Part shown: one piece after another, positions 23,331 to 35,500 of the stretch | How the letters are laid out: each line of letters opens with the position of its first letter | How positions within the stretch are numbered: position 1 is the stretch's first letter | NCBI GenBank assembly: GCA_021234535.1 | Contig: CM037840.1 | Coordinates: forward strand, 17,315,415 to 17,379,414 | Direction of reading: 5' to 3' | Source: Stichopus chloronotus | Lineage: Eukaryota > Echinodermata > Holothuroidea > Aspidochirotida > Stichopodidae | DNA: 64,000 nt | Notes under the pieces: model-generated | The model's database searches: none | The model's input: only the letters and a program-made list of their open reading frames with translations | Told to the model about the DNA's origin: nothing | Translations under genes and position numbers: made by a program

Positions 23331-23589
23331 CTACAGTCTTTCTGTTTTCACTTCTGCTTTGAGTTTCTTTAGTTTAGTTGGTGATTTTTTCTCAGGTGAA
23401 GCAGTTTCCAAAGCTCTCTTGACTGTGGCTGGTGCATTTGCCTTTTGTAGCCAAGCAGTCAATCCAGTTTCCTCCTCCTCAGACTTAATTTTATCATCTG
23501 TTGGAAGTGGCTTAGAGACTGCAGCTGTAGAGCTAGACTTTTTTGTAAGCCAGGAGCTCATGAAAGTGTTTTGTTTCTTCTTCTTCTCC
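23331..23589 (-). CDS. HMCES: HMCES exon 7, PCNA-binding-like tail
   Basis: Acceptor AAATTTCAG. A basic, disordered-looking tail with QNTFMSSWLTKK (304-315) and ETGLTAWLQKA (338-348), then a Lys-rich end, stop TAG at 23333-23331. Vertebrate HMCES has two similar WL motifs in its tail. Confidence 0.9.
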
Positions 23590-26500
23590 CTGAAATTTAG
23601 AAAAAGGCAATTATATCAACTAACTGAATAAAACTGAATACTTTGATACTTCTAGGTTGTGGACTGAACTGGCATAGAGATATTTGGGCCTACCTCATAA
23701 GTCACCACTGACATGCATGAAGATTAAAGACAGTAGTGGCCTATGCATAGTCTATGACATCACATAATCTCAGTTGAGTAACCCTGACGTTAATGAGCAC
23801 ATTGCAAGAAACACTTATATTTCACACAACAGATGTTTAAGTCTGATTAAATGGCCCTTCAGTTTGTTCATAGCTTCGAGTGTGTTTCAGTGCAACTACT
23901 CAGTGCACTGATCTACAGCCAATATTGGTTGGGCTGCCTGGCGGCCTTAGATATAACTGTGAACCCAGACACAGCAAACCAGACCCGTGACTTAATAGCA
24001 TAAGATATAAAGGATGGTTTCCTTTCAACAGATGAAATGGCACAGGCATGACTGTGGTAATTCATATAGCACCACTCACTTCAAGTTTCAACTTAAGAAG
24101 AGAACAATTGCAGCACAACATAAGATAGATATTAAAGGAAACACAGTCCATGTGGATATGAAACAACCATTGATAAAATAACAAAGTGTGACATTTTCTC
24201 GCATTTTTATGATGGAGGGACAATACTGAAGTATTCTTTTATGAGAATGGAAAGAAAAAAGAATGGATGGGAAAACAGGGAGATTGATAAAATGTTCATA
24301 CAAAATAGGATATTGATATCAACAAGGGGTGTGAATGTGACTATCAATTCCTGTAGCTTTTATAAAAACTGATCAGTTTCCTTCTGACAAAGAAAATCAA
24401 ACCATTTCAATCAACTTAAGGTAGGGAGGGAGTGGGCACAAACTGGTGTATGTAAATCCCCTCCTTTTCAGCCTATATAGTGTTCACATGTATAGCATGT
24501 TATGATTAAACCTTTGGTCTACTTGCTCTAGGACTGCAGCATTAAGTTGATAAACCAACCTGGATGACCAACATGTCATGCAGTCCAAGCATTTTCAGAG
24601 GAGAAACTATCCAAATCATAAGATATGAATTAAAACCTAAAGGATTATGGCGATATAAAGCTGTGAAGGATCACTACATTTTCAACAGTATAGGTACAAT
24701 ATCTTAAAAATTTATGCAATAAAAATGAGTACAGATATCACTAATCAAAAGTAGAAGGCTGCAAAAGTTAACATGTCATTAAAGATGTGAGCAGAAAAAT
24801 TCCTGTGTACTTAAACACCAGCTTTTTGCAGTTAAGGTAGGCTTGATTACAATTCCAATGTTGCCAGAAAAAAGAAAACTTCACTGAACTTTCTCAATGA
24901 CAATGGTCAGAATTATGTGAATAGCAAATAGCCTACCTACCATGATCATGGTTACAAATTTGTTTTTTCAAACAACTAAATAAAAATTTGTAAACTTCAA
25001 GCTATCTAGAAGGTTGCCACTCTGTCAATTCTGATTGTAAGTGAATACACAAGAAGAGCAATAATGGTTCCTCATGCTGGAAATTACACTTTTATAATAC
25101 TAAACTAGGAGGAGAAAGACTGTCTACATAGGTTTTAACAACCACCCTACAATAATAACCTGAGCTTGAGAAACACTTCTACACCTTGGAAACTTAACCA
25201 GCTACCATGATCAGTTTGATAACCTTATTTAATGGATTGGTACAAGTAAGTGGCAATCTATGAAATTTTGACAGATAATGAAAACTACTCGAGAGAAAGA
25301 TTAAAATGAAGTGCTATCAATATATACTAATCGTGTGTAGCCTCATGATAAAAATCAGCAGAATATCAAAATAAACATATCCGTGGCAACCTCAGAGACG
25401 ATGAAATTCTACATGAGCACCCAGATATCCTTTGGATATGAGTTTCAAAGATCAAACATTAGAAATAACCAACTTGATTTGGTTAAAAACTAGTTTTACT
25501 TTAGCACTAACACTTCACAAAACATAAAAAGACCAAAATGCTTACTGTTTGGAAATTTCTTGAATGCAGTCTGGTTCTTTGTAGCGAATGTTTCCCATCT
25601 GAGGTGTCACTGGATGACAAGTGAGGCAGTCTAAAGACTTCATCATCATCAAGGCCTGTAAATAATTAAAATGTGTAAACAATGGAAAAAGAGGCAATAA
25701 ACAACTTTATCAATACGACAGAAATATGTTGACTTTTAATTCAACATTTATTGTACCATTCTACTTATTGGAGAAGAAATACAAATTCCCCCTAGAGCGA
25801 AGCCTAATTACTCATGCTTGCTGCTACAAGCCTGTTTGACATGAGAGTCTTATTTCCCTAGTTAGTCCCTGGTACATCAATGTCAGACCTTGCTGTGAAG
25901 TAACAGGTACACTGAACTAAGATGTTGCCAATCACTTCTAATAACTTCAGATTAAACTTAGAAAATAGTGCAACTACACTGTTGCTGTTGCTAAATGGAT
26001 AAAGGGGGCGGCATCTGAAGCAAAGAAGCTTAACTACCGAGAGGGTTGGGGTTCGGCCCCCAGCCTGTTCATAATAACATAGATTTTTCATCTGAGAGCA
26101 ATCAAAGGTTACCCTATCTGATCTGACCTTGTGAAAAAAAGAAAAATGTACATTTGATCTAAAATTGTTGAGTTGGTAGTCATCTGACTTGACATTGTAA
26201 TCCCCAAAACTTACTGGTTTGGGAATTTACTAGCGACGTACTCACCTCATATAACCTATGCATTACCATATTGACCATGGTCTAGCATCTGGCAATTTGT
26301 GTGTGTGTGTGTGTATCTGGTCACCGCCCTTCCGTAATTTCCAGGGCGACAAAGCCTGGGCTGACAGTGAGGGGCCGGACGGCAGGAGGCAAAGGAGGAA
26401 TGAGCTCGAAGGTTGCTTACCTAGCATTCCCTGGACGAGGGCCGACCGTCGGCGTCGGAGTGGGCGGAGTCCGCTGAGGTAGTGCCCCAGGCGCGGCTGC

Positions 26501-29500
26501 GAGGCGCTATCGAGAGGCGCGGTAGCGCGCCCGTCGCGTGGCGCGGCGTGACGTGAGCTGGGCTGACGCGGCCACTACTACCAGGACCTGAAGCGGGGAG
26601 GCGGGTGGTTCGTTATATGAGGTGAGTACGTCGCTAGTAAATTCCCAAACCAGTAAGTTTTGGGGAATTCACAGCGCGTACTCCCTCACCTCATATAACC
26701 TATGCATTCTGTGACACAGGTGTGTCGGCGGCGGGAAGGTTCGGCGGCTGCGAACGCGTCGCCGCAATAGGCCGAAGCACCGCTCTGGTGAAGGACTCGT
26801 CGGCTGCTGGTGTACTGGTTAGGTAACACGACACGAAGGAGGACGGCGTTTTCCACGCTGCCGCGGCGAGTATGTCCTCCAGAGGCACGCGGCGGAACCA
26901 CGCGGTGGAGGCAGCGTGACCGCGCAGATCGTGCGCCCGAACGCATTCCGATATTTCGGCGTGCGGCCGGATCAGGGAGATGATCCAGCGTGAGAGTGTC
27001 TCTTTCGAAGCCGGCGAGAACGGACGACGCGGCAGGATGAACAGGCGCTCGGAAGTGCGGATGCTCTTAGTGCGCTCAATGTACCACTTAAGAGCGCGTA
27101 CCGGGCAGCGTAATCTATCCTCCGCGACCGAGGAGGCGGTGCTGAGCTTCGGGAGCTTGATCTCGCCCGGAGTGAAGGAGATCGACTGATTTTTGGCCAG
27201 AAACTGCGGGTCCGGGAGTAGTCGCACCCCAGCGGGGTCGAAGCGTATAAAGCCTGGTTGAAGGGTGAGAGCGTGCAGCGAGGCCCGCCGGCGGGCCGAG
27301 GCTGCCGCCACGAGGAAGAGCGTTTTGAGTGTGAGCAGGTCTAGCGGAGCATTATGGAGCGGCTCGTATGGGGCTCTAGCGAGTTTGTCCAAAACCGCGT
27401 TGATGGACCACGATGGTGGAAGCCGATGGGGCGGGGGTCGCTGGTGGAACATGCCCCGCAAGAGTTGCCGAAGTGCCGCGTTAGTACCTATTGTCGATCC
27501 GTCCGGAAATCCGCGGTGCACCGCCGCTATGGCTGAGCGGTAGTTCCGTATGGTGCTGACCTGCTTCCCCTCTCGGAAGAGGGCGCAGAAGAAGCTGGCC
27601 AGGTCTGGGGCTGGCATTTCCATGGGATCGAGAGACATATCGGCTGCCCACTGGTAGTATCGCTCCAGACGCGAGTCGTAAGTTCGAACCGTCGCGGCAC
27701 GACTGGCTGCCGCGGCAAGGTTCGCAGCTTCCTCAGAAAAGCACGCCGCCTGGAGGGTCGACCGGACAGCGGCCATGCAGCCAGCCGGAGGGTGGGCAGG
27801 TCCGGGTGCCGGAGGGCTCCGCTCCTCTGGGTTAGCAGATTCGGGACTGGGGGGAGGAGGAACGGCAGGTCGCATAACAGCTGCAGGAGCAGGGGGAACC
27901 ATGGCTGGTTCGGCCAGCACGGCGCGATGAGCAGCATGTCCGCCGGGGTGCGTTGGAGCCAGCGGAGCACTACGTGGATAAGTGCGAATGGTGGGAAGCC
28001 GTACATCGAGAGGCCGGTCCACGGGAAGGACAGGGCGTCGACCTTCCACGCCGTCGGGGCCGCGTAAAGTGACACGTAGGTCGGAAGGCGCGCGTCAGCC
28101 GGTGACGCGAACATGTCTACGAAGGGCCGGCCGTAGAGGGTGAAGATGTGGTCCGCCCACCGCTGCGCGAGGGTCCAGGCCCCGAAGTCGTAATTGCCCA
28201 GAGACAGGGCGTCGGCGACGACATTGTATTGGCCCGCGAGGTGCGATGCTGGGAGCGTGATCTGAAGGGATTGGCACAGCATCAGAAGGTCCCATACTCT
28301 GTGCAACTGGGCCGCGGATTTCGTCCCCCCCTGGCGGTTGATGTATGCGACTGTTGTTGAGTTGTCCGACCGGACGGTGACTGTGTGCCCGCGCAGAGAC
28401 GAACGCCAGTGGCGGATCGCGTTGGTAACCGCTTGCGTTTCTAGGGCGTTGATATGTTGGGCCGCGTCCTGGGGGCCCCAAACCCCCGCTGCCACCTGAT
28501 CGCTCCAGGTCGCGCCCCAGCCTGTTAACGACGCGTCGGTGGTTATTGTTGCTAGGGGGGCGGTGTTGCGGAACGGCCTGCCCGCCGTTAGCTTGTCCCT
28601 GTACGCCCACCAGTGGAGGAATGGGCGGAGGTCCTCCGGTAGGGGGATCATCGTGCCCGGGTGTGGGTCCGGCATGGGCGCGTACGTGAGGAAGTGCCTC
28701 TGCAGAGGCCGCATGTGGAGGCGGCATAAGCCTAGGAGGTTGACTAGGCTCGCCATCCTGCCCAGGAGCTGCTGCCACAGCAGGGCCGGGGACTGCGGGG
28801 CCGACAACAGACGGATCGCCCCCGCCCAGAGGTCCGCTACGCGCTCCTCCGTTGGGAACGCCACCCCGGAGGAGAGGTCGAGGCGTGCACCGAGGTAAAC
28901 TATGCCCTGCGAAGGGGCAAGGGCCGATTTCTCCCTGTTCACAATCCATCCGAGGTTGCGCACGGTGTTGAGAACAAAGGTTGTGTTTGCTTGGGCGTCC
29001 GCCTTCGACGACCCCAACATGAGCCAGTCGTCGAGGTACGCGAACACCGTGGTCCCGGCCCTGCGTAGGTACGCGAGGACCGCGCGGGTAACTCGAGTGA
29101 AAACCCGGGGGGCGGTCGAGAGGCCAAACGGTAGGGCCACGAAGTGGTAGTCGGCGCCCCTGTATCGAAAAGCGAGGAAGCGCCTTGATGCCCGTTGAAT
29201 TGGGATGTGCAGGTATGCGTCCTTGAGATCTATTGACGTTGCCCACATCCCTTTGTGCAGGAGTGGGAGGATGGTTGCCAGGGTCTCCATCCGGAACCCC
29301 TGGGGTCTGACGTAACGCTTGTTCAGCGGTTTCAGGTTCAGGATCGGCCTCCACGTGCCGTTTTTCTTGGGCGTCAGAAAAAAAGTCGAATGGACAAGAA
29401 GGTCGTTCTCCTCCTTCAATTGCACAACTGCGCCTTTGGCAAGAAGGTCCTCCAGCTCTTGCTCGAGAACGACCTTTTTGGCCTGTTCGTCCAGAATCGG

Positions 29501-32500
29501 TGTTGGCCGGACGAGGCCAGATGACGGTGGAGGGGCGGTAAACTCGATTCGGTAGCCGTCGGCTATGACCCCGAGCACCCAAGGGTCGGGCGCGATGTCG
29601 CGCCAAGCTTGTAGGAAGTATCGCAACCGCCCCCCCACCGGCTTCTGCAAAACGGTGGGGTGGGCATCCCTAGGGTCGCTTGGAGCGGCCACCCCTGTTA
29701 CGCGATCGATAGCTACCCTGGTTGGGCTGCTGTCGGTTGTCCGACCGGTTCTCGCGGCTGCCGGAGCCGCCCTGCCGCGAATAGGGCTGATAGCGCTGCT
29801 GGGAACCCTTTCCCTGGCGGTACCGACCTTGGCCTGCCTGTCTATTGCGGCCGGAACCCTGCTGGCGGGGTTGCGAGGTAGCGGGATTACCCAAGCGCGA
29901 CATGTGCTCGTCGGCCTCCCTGAGGGCTTTTAGGCGCTCGGCCTCTTCGCGTAACTTCGCGTCGAATTGGCCTCCGAAGAGGTCGTTTCCCAGAATGGGC
30001 AGGTCCCGAAAGGCTTCCACCGCGGTGCGCGAAGACCAGTCAAGGGAATCCAGCACCTGGTCGCGCCTGGTAGTCGTGGCCTTGATTGACACGCGTGCAA
30101 ATTGGTCAAACACGCTACGGGCGACCGGGCCTAGGAGGGCGATGACCGCGCCGGTGTCTGCGCGGGAAATGCCCGCGGAATGCGCCTGCGTGAACGAGCG
30201 GTTAAGTAATTCCGCGAACAGCAGCAGCGCCGACGCATACTTGAGTCCGGCCCATATGTTTCCTTCACTTGCGTGGGTAGCGATGGCACTCCCCTTTAAG
30301 TCTTGAATTTTAATTGTATTAATTTTGCCTTGTACAGAATTGCCACATCATAACCTCTTGCTGTTGACCAAGTGAGTGCTACCACTATTTCTCGGTCAAT
30401 ACAAACAAGACCCAATGGATTTTGTGGTTCCTTGTGTGTAATATGATACATTTGGGCCTTGGACTGAAAAATCGTAATCACCCTGTAGGCACCACTTCCA
30501 TAATTATTATAGTGATTATAACCTTTCATGAGCGATGAAATGGCCAATGGCCAACAACATCGAAACTGATGATGATGATAATGCGTCCATATACCATAGG
30601 TAAACTTTGTCCAAGCTTTCTTTCTTGACATATCCTGCTAAAAATGTTTTCAGACCTTTGCCCCCAGTGCTCCCAGATGATCTTTGACCTCCACCAAAAA
30701 CAACTGGGCACACCTTATTAATATGGCTGACCTTCATACCAAGTTTGACTTTCATCCAACTTTCCCCTATTTGAGTTACAGCATATCAAAGCAAGTGTCA
30801 CAGACACACAGAGTTTTACTCCCAGTGTTCCCAGATGACCTTTAACCTGCACCAAAGACAATTGAGCACACCTTCTCAATATGGTGAACATATATACCAT
30901 GTTTGACTTTCATCTGACTCTCCATTACTGAGTTACAGTGTACCCCAGCAAGTATCACACACACACACATGAACCTGACTGCATAGGTTCCTTTGCTGAT
31001 GCAAAGAACCAGAGAGGTGAAACTTTCCCAACAGGATTACAATAAACATGAAAGATTATAAAAGACAGAAGATATAGTTAGGAAAGAACCATTCCAGTTT
31101 CTTACTTTTGAGGGAGGGACATTTCCAAAATCCAACCAGTTGCGAACTGCTTCTTCCCCATCCAGTATTACAGGCATTCTGTGATGGATCCACGACAGAC
31201 TAGAAGCTGCAGCAATAGTTATGATACTATAGGAATAGAGACAATCATTCCCCTATAAAGACAACAAAATGGAGATCAAACACACAGTACAACTTTAATA
31301 GGACAATCACATACAGAGTACAACTTCGGACAAGAGTACAACTTAACAGCTTTCAAAGTAACACAAAATACTTCTGAACAGAGTCTGAACAGGGAAACTA
31401 ACCAAGCTACTGAACATTTTCTTTGACATTATCAGGGATCCTACACTTTCTAAGGAATATATTTTCATGGCTCTTCCATGACTTTCCGAGGACGCAATGA
31501 GATTTCCATCACCTCCCCCCTCACATCCTACAAAATGTTTTCAACTATTAACAGCAAAATTCAAATCAATTTGAGGTGAAGAGAATAATCAATTTTTATA
31601 TTACCAGTGAGAATATACTTGATATTACAAGTGAGAAAGGAACAGTGTCACTATGATAATTTCCAGGACTTTTCTAGGACTCCACTGAACTTCCCTGAAT
31701 TTCTAATCTTTGCGCGGCCTCAAAATGTTTTTATAAATTTAGAAATTGGCGAGGAACAGCAGCGGTCACAGTCAGCTCTGTGCAAAAGAAGCATGAAGCA
31801 TATGATACTACATTACTAGGGTCTTACCAAAAGTGTACACCACTTAAATTCTTGGTAATCACGTTCAAGCTCTTTTGTTGTAATACGCAGAAAGTTGATA
31901 ACCTGACAATACTTACATCTTGAGGATTCCACTTATCAAAAATCCCAGCCATAGTGAGGAGGCGATGTCCGGACCACTTTTCACATTGTTCATTATTTGC
32001 ATTATCATAATCAAACTCTTGAAACATAGGCAGCTTTAGGTCTCTAATTGATTTATCTTGAGAGAAGTAAATGAAGTACGGTTGCTTCTTTTTATTTGGA
32101 TCTGTGTGCCACTCATAGTATCTATGTAGAAATAAAATACACTTAATTGACATCAACATCATATCATAGTAGATAATATCATCAATTACAGTCACTAAAC
32201 TTAGTTCAGTCTAACATAAAAGTGCACTACAATGACATACATGCATTACCATGATTTACTACATTGCCTTTTTGGATTTTCAGTTCAATTTGTTTCATTT
32301 TTACAACTAGAATCAAACCTGACCATTACCACACTGATAAAACCACTGACGATGGGATGGTAGAGGTCATTAAATCCAGGCAATTACTGAGCACATGGTT
32401 GGGTTTATTCAACAGACTTACACTGAACATGGAGTTCTTCATGATTTGCTGGTGACTTTCATTAATAATTAAAGATTAAACTAATAAATTCATTCCAAAT

Positions 32501-35500
32501 GTGGCCAGGTGACCACTTAAAAGGTAAAAATCATTCCAACGTTCATGACATGGTATAAGTGCAGGTGACATTACACTTCGACTGATGTGTGCAACGCTGA
32601 AGTTCAAAACAACACTTTTTCAGTAACCAAACTTTGATCTTATTCAAAAACCAGAGAGTTCCAAAGGTTATTGTGATTGTGGATCTTCTTACAGACCAAA
32701 ACTGATCACTGTAGCAAAATAAAGGGTCTTGTAGCCATGATTAACGTGTGTCTTTATGTACAGTAGAAGGCTGAACTTCACTGAGTGCTTAATTCAATCA
32801 ATCTAGGCTATGTCCAACAGTGATCTCAAGTGGTTGATGACCCTTTGATAATCAAGAAAATTCATCTATTTGCATTTTTTTTCAATGGACTGCTTATTCT
32901 TTGAAATGTATGACAGAGATTTTCATCTTAACCTCTGAATGAGAAGCATTAGAGATGATCACACACAATTGATCTGACAGAAAACTTTCCCACATGTCCA
33001 CAAAAGGGAACATTGAACACACTGCATTTTGAGTAATGAAATGTCATGCAACTTAGCAGAGTTGATTACAGCAATACTGTATGTTAGGTTTGAAGATCTT
33101 GAAAGTATCTAGCAGAAAGAAAATAACATTCTGCTATAATTAAATGTGTGTCAAACAGCATAACTACCTCAATACTACAACACTGGACAAAATACCTTGG
33201 GACACCCCGCTGCCCATTCAATGTTGGCTAAAGGATTGCTGTTCAAAGGGTACATTCACTTCTATAGCGCACAACATTGGAAAGGGGCGTGGGGTTTCAT
33301 GTTGTCCTCTCACATAAAATTCAGTATTATATTTGCAACGTACAACAAAGCGTCCCAACAATTTTGTCCAAGATTGTAGTTATGTCTTCATTGTAAGAGC
33401 TATCAGTCGACTTTCTTTACTTGTGAACCTTTTTTAGGTCCAGCACATTCAAATGATGTTTCAGTTTTTTCATCAATCCAACATTTGATAATGTACCTGG
33501 AATCCAAGGTTTGAGAAAAAAACATAGCTATGAAATAGCGCTCAATTTGTGATTTTCATTCTACTGTTTCAAAAAGGCCAATACTAATCCAGTTTTTATG
33601 AAATGAGAAAGGCACATTTGTTTTGATATGCATGCATTCTATGAATGTTTGTATAACTTAAGGTCATGATACATGCATCCAGAAAAGCGCTGGCTTTATT
33701 CAAAACGCTGACTGAAAATCAGTTGGCATTGTGTTTCTATCTATTATCATTTCTGAGGTATGGCCTTTCAAAGTTTGGTGAAAATGCAAGTATGATGATG
33801 TGGAGTGTTGCACAGTGTCAAAATTTCTTTTTGACCTACAGTATATCTCAATTGAAAACTTAATTACTGGGTTTCACACTGGTAAGTGACATCAGCATTT
33901 GTAAAGAAGAAAATACATGCTTCCAAAGCAAAACCATACAAGGGCATATCAAATTCTCAATTGTCATTGAAATAAAGGTTAAGTAAATAAAGGAAAACAG
34001 AAGACCATGCAAGTCATGTAATAAGTTTTTTATACTTTAACGTTGTTTATTCATGATGCAGGTGTAAGACAGGAATTTGCCTCTAAAATTGTCATTGTTT
34101 GATGGATTTTAGTGAAATTTGTGGCTCTTTTCAACATTTTTTGTGGTTAATACAGACTATGTTTCAAAATGCCACTTTCTTGCCACACACGTTTTAGTAA
34201 ATGTTCCCATCTTCATGTTTTTGTGAAAGTTTGGAAGTATATTTGTTCACTCTTCAAGTGAAACAAGTCCTAAGATTATTACGTTTCTTACAAGTTTTAT
34301 GATTTACCCATCAGCAAGCACCACACATCTTTGTCCTCTCTCAAAAGGTCGCTTGAATGTAGCTTTCTCCATCATTCCTTCACTGCGGCAATTATTCATC
34401 TTGTAGGCAATGGCAGTTGGTTCTCCTTTGTGCCAAGAAGGCACCAAACCCCATTTCATTAGCATCAGTGAGCGTTCTTCACTTGATGCTACTTCCTTAT
34501 TCTCAAAATGCTGAGATGACACTAGCACTGGTCTACATGGAAGCAAAACAGGATATTGTATCAACATTGCAAAGTCATTATCACTAACAATAAACAGAAC
34601 AGATCTTGATACTATATCAGTCTGTAAAATACATCAATAATAACAAAACACATGCAAAGATAATTTTTTATGTAATGCTATTTAGTCAGCCAGACTGATC
34701 TGCTTGATTGTAGTTTTACATCTCATAACCTGAAAAGATTCACAATAAAGGAATATTAAAGTAGGGTAAGAATTTAAATGTCAGCTTCAAAACTACAGTA
34801 CAGTATATGTCATTTATGTAAAAATGATATGTACAAGATTCAATCTGTTATTTCTCCACAAGTCACTGGTGTGGGCATTCACAAGTGACTATACTTAATA
34901 CCCCTTGCTTACACTAGTGCATAGTTAGATGAACTACAGTACCTCAGATACCCACTCGAAGATAAACTTGCACCACACCCACTATGCCCTAGCTCTACCT
35001 CTATAGGCTTGAGCCCCTGCAAGTGAACAAATGAAACACTTACCATGGCAAAGAGAAACTAGACCGAGGTCCTGAGAGACCCGGAAAGGAAAACCCATGA
35101 GTTCTCGTAAAATACCTTTTTTTTTTTGTAGAGAAACAAATACCCCCCCTGAACAAACTCGCCCCTCCGAGCACCTAGGGTAGAAACTATATACATACAT
35201 ATCTACATATAACATGAAACACAAATAGTTGCTCAACCTTAGGCCCAACCTCCGAGGGGTGGGAGGCGGGCAGCAGCAAGGGGCAAGTATAGTCACTTGT
35301 GAATTTCCACACTAATGGGTTGTGGGGAATTCACACCGTAGACATATACTTACCCCTTGCTTACACTAATACATTAAAATGGCACTGCACTAGTAGGGGC
35401 TTATCTTAGAGATAAAGATGTCGCCTGGCATGAAAGAGTTTGGGTCTTGGCCAAAAATCAGGGGTCATGTATTGGTTTTGCGCCTCAAAAGCTCCAAGGG

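Larger units (their letters stand above)
26199..30300 (-). mobile_element. DIRS-like tyrosine-recombinase retrotransposon, 5'-truncated
   Basis: A GC-rich block in AT-rich intron 5 of HMCES, on the same strand as HMCES. In order on the minus strand: the C-terminal part of a gag-like ORF, a reverse transcriptase/RNase H/methyltransferase-like ORF, an overlapping tyrosine recombinase ORF, an internal complementary region (26710-26612) and the right terminal repeat (26264-26199). This is the DIRS gene order. The sequence shifts abruptly to AT-rich DNA at about 30300 inside the gag frame, so the N-terminus of gag and the left end are lost. The long open frames suggest a recent arrival. Confidence 0.9.

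Noticed and set aside
23080..23631. 183-codon open frame on the plus strand
   Set aside because: It is the antisense shadow of the HMCES last exon; the minus frame has the splice site, stop and homology.
26296..26314. GT microsatellite as a DIRS feature
   Set aside because: A simple GT run inside the right-end segment; ordinary slippage.
28095..29606. 503-codon open frame on the minus strand
   Set aside because: It overlaps the DIRS RT in another frame; it is Pro/Arg/Gly-rich with no motifs, a by-product of high GC with few stop codons.
26980..29933. Many plus-strand frames of 60-120 codons
   Set aside because: Shadows of the GC-rich DIRS genes on the other strand.
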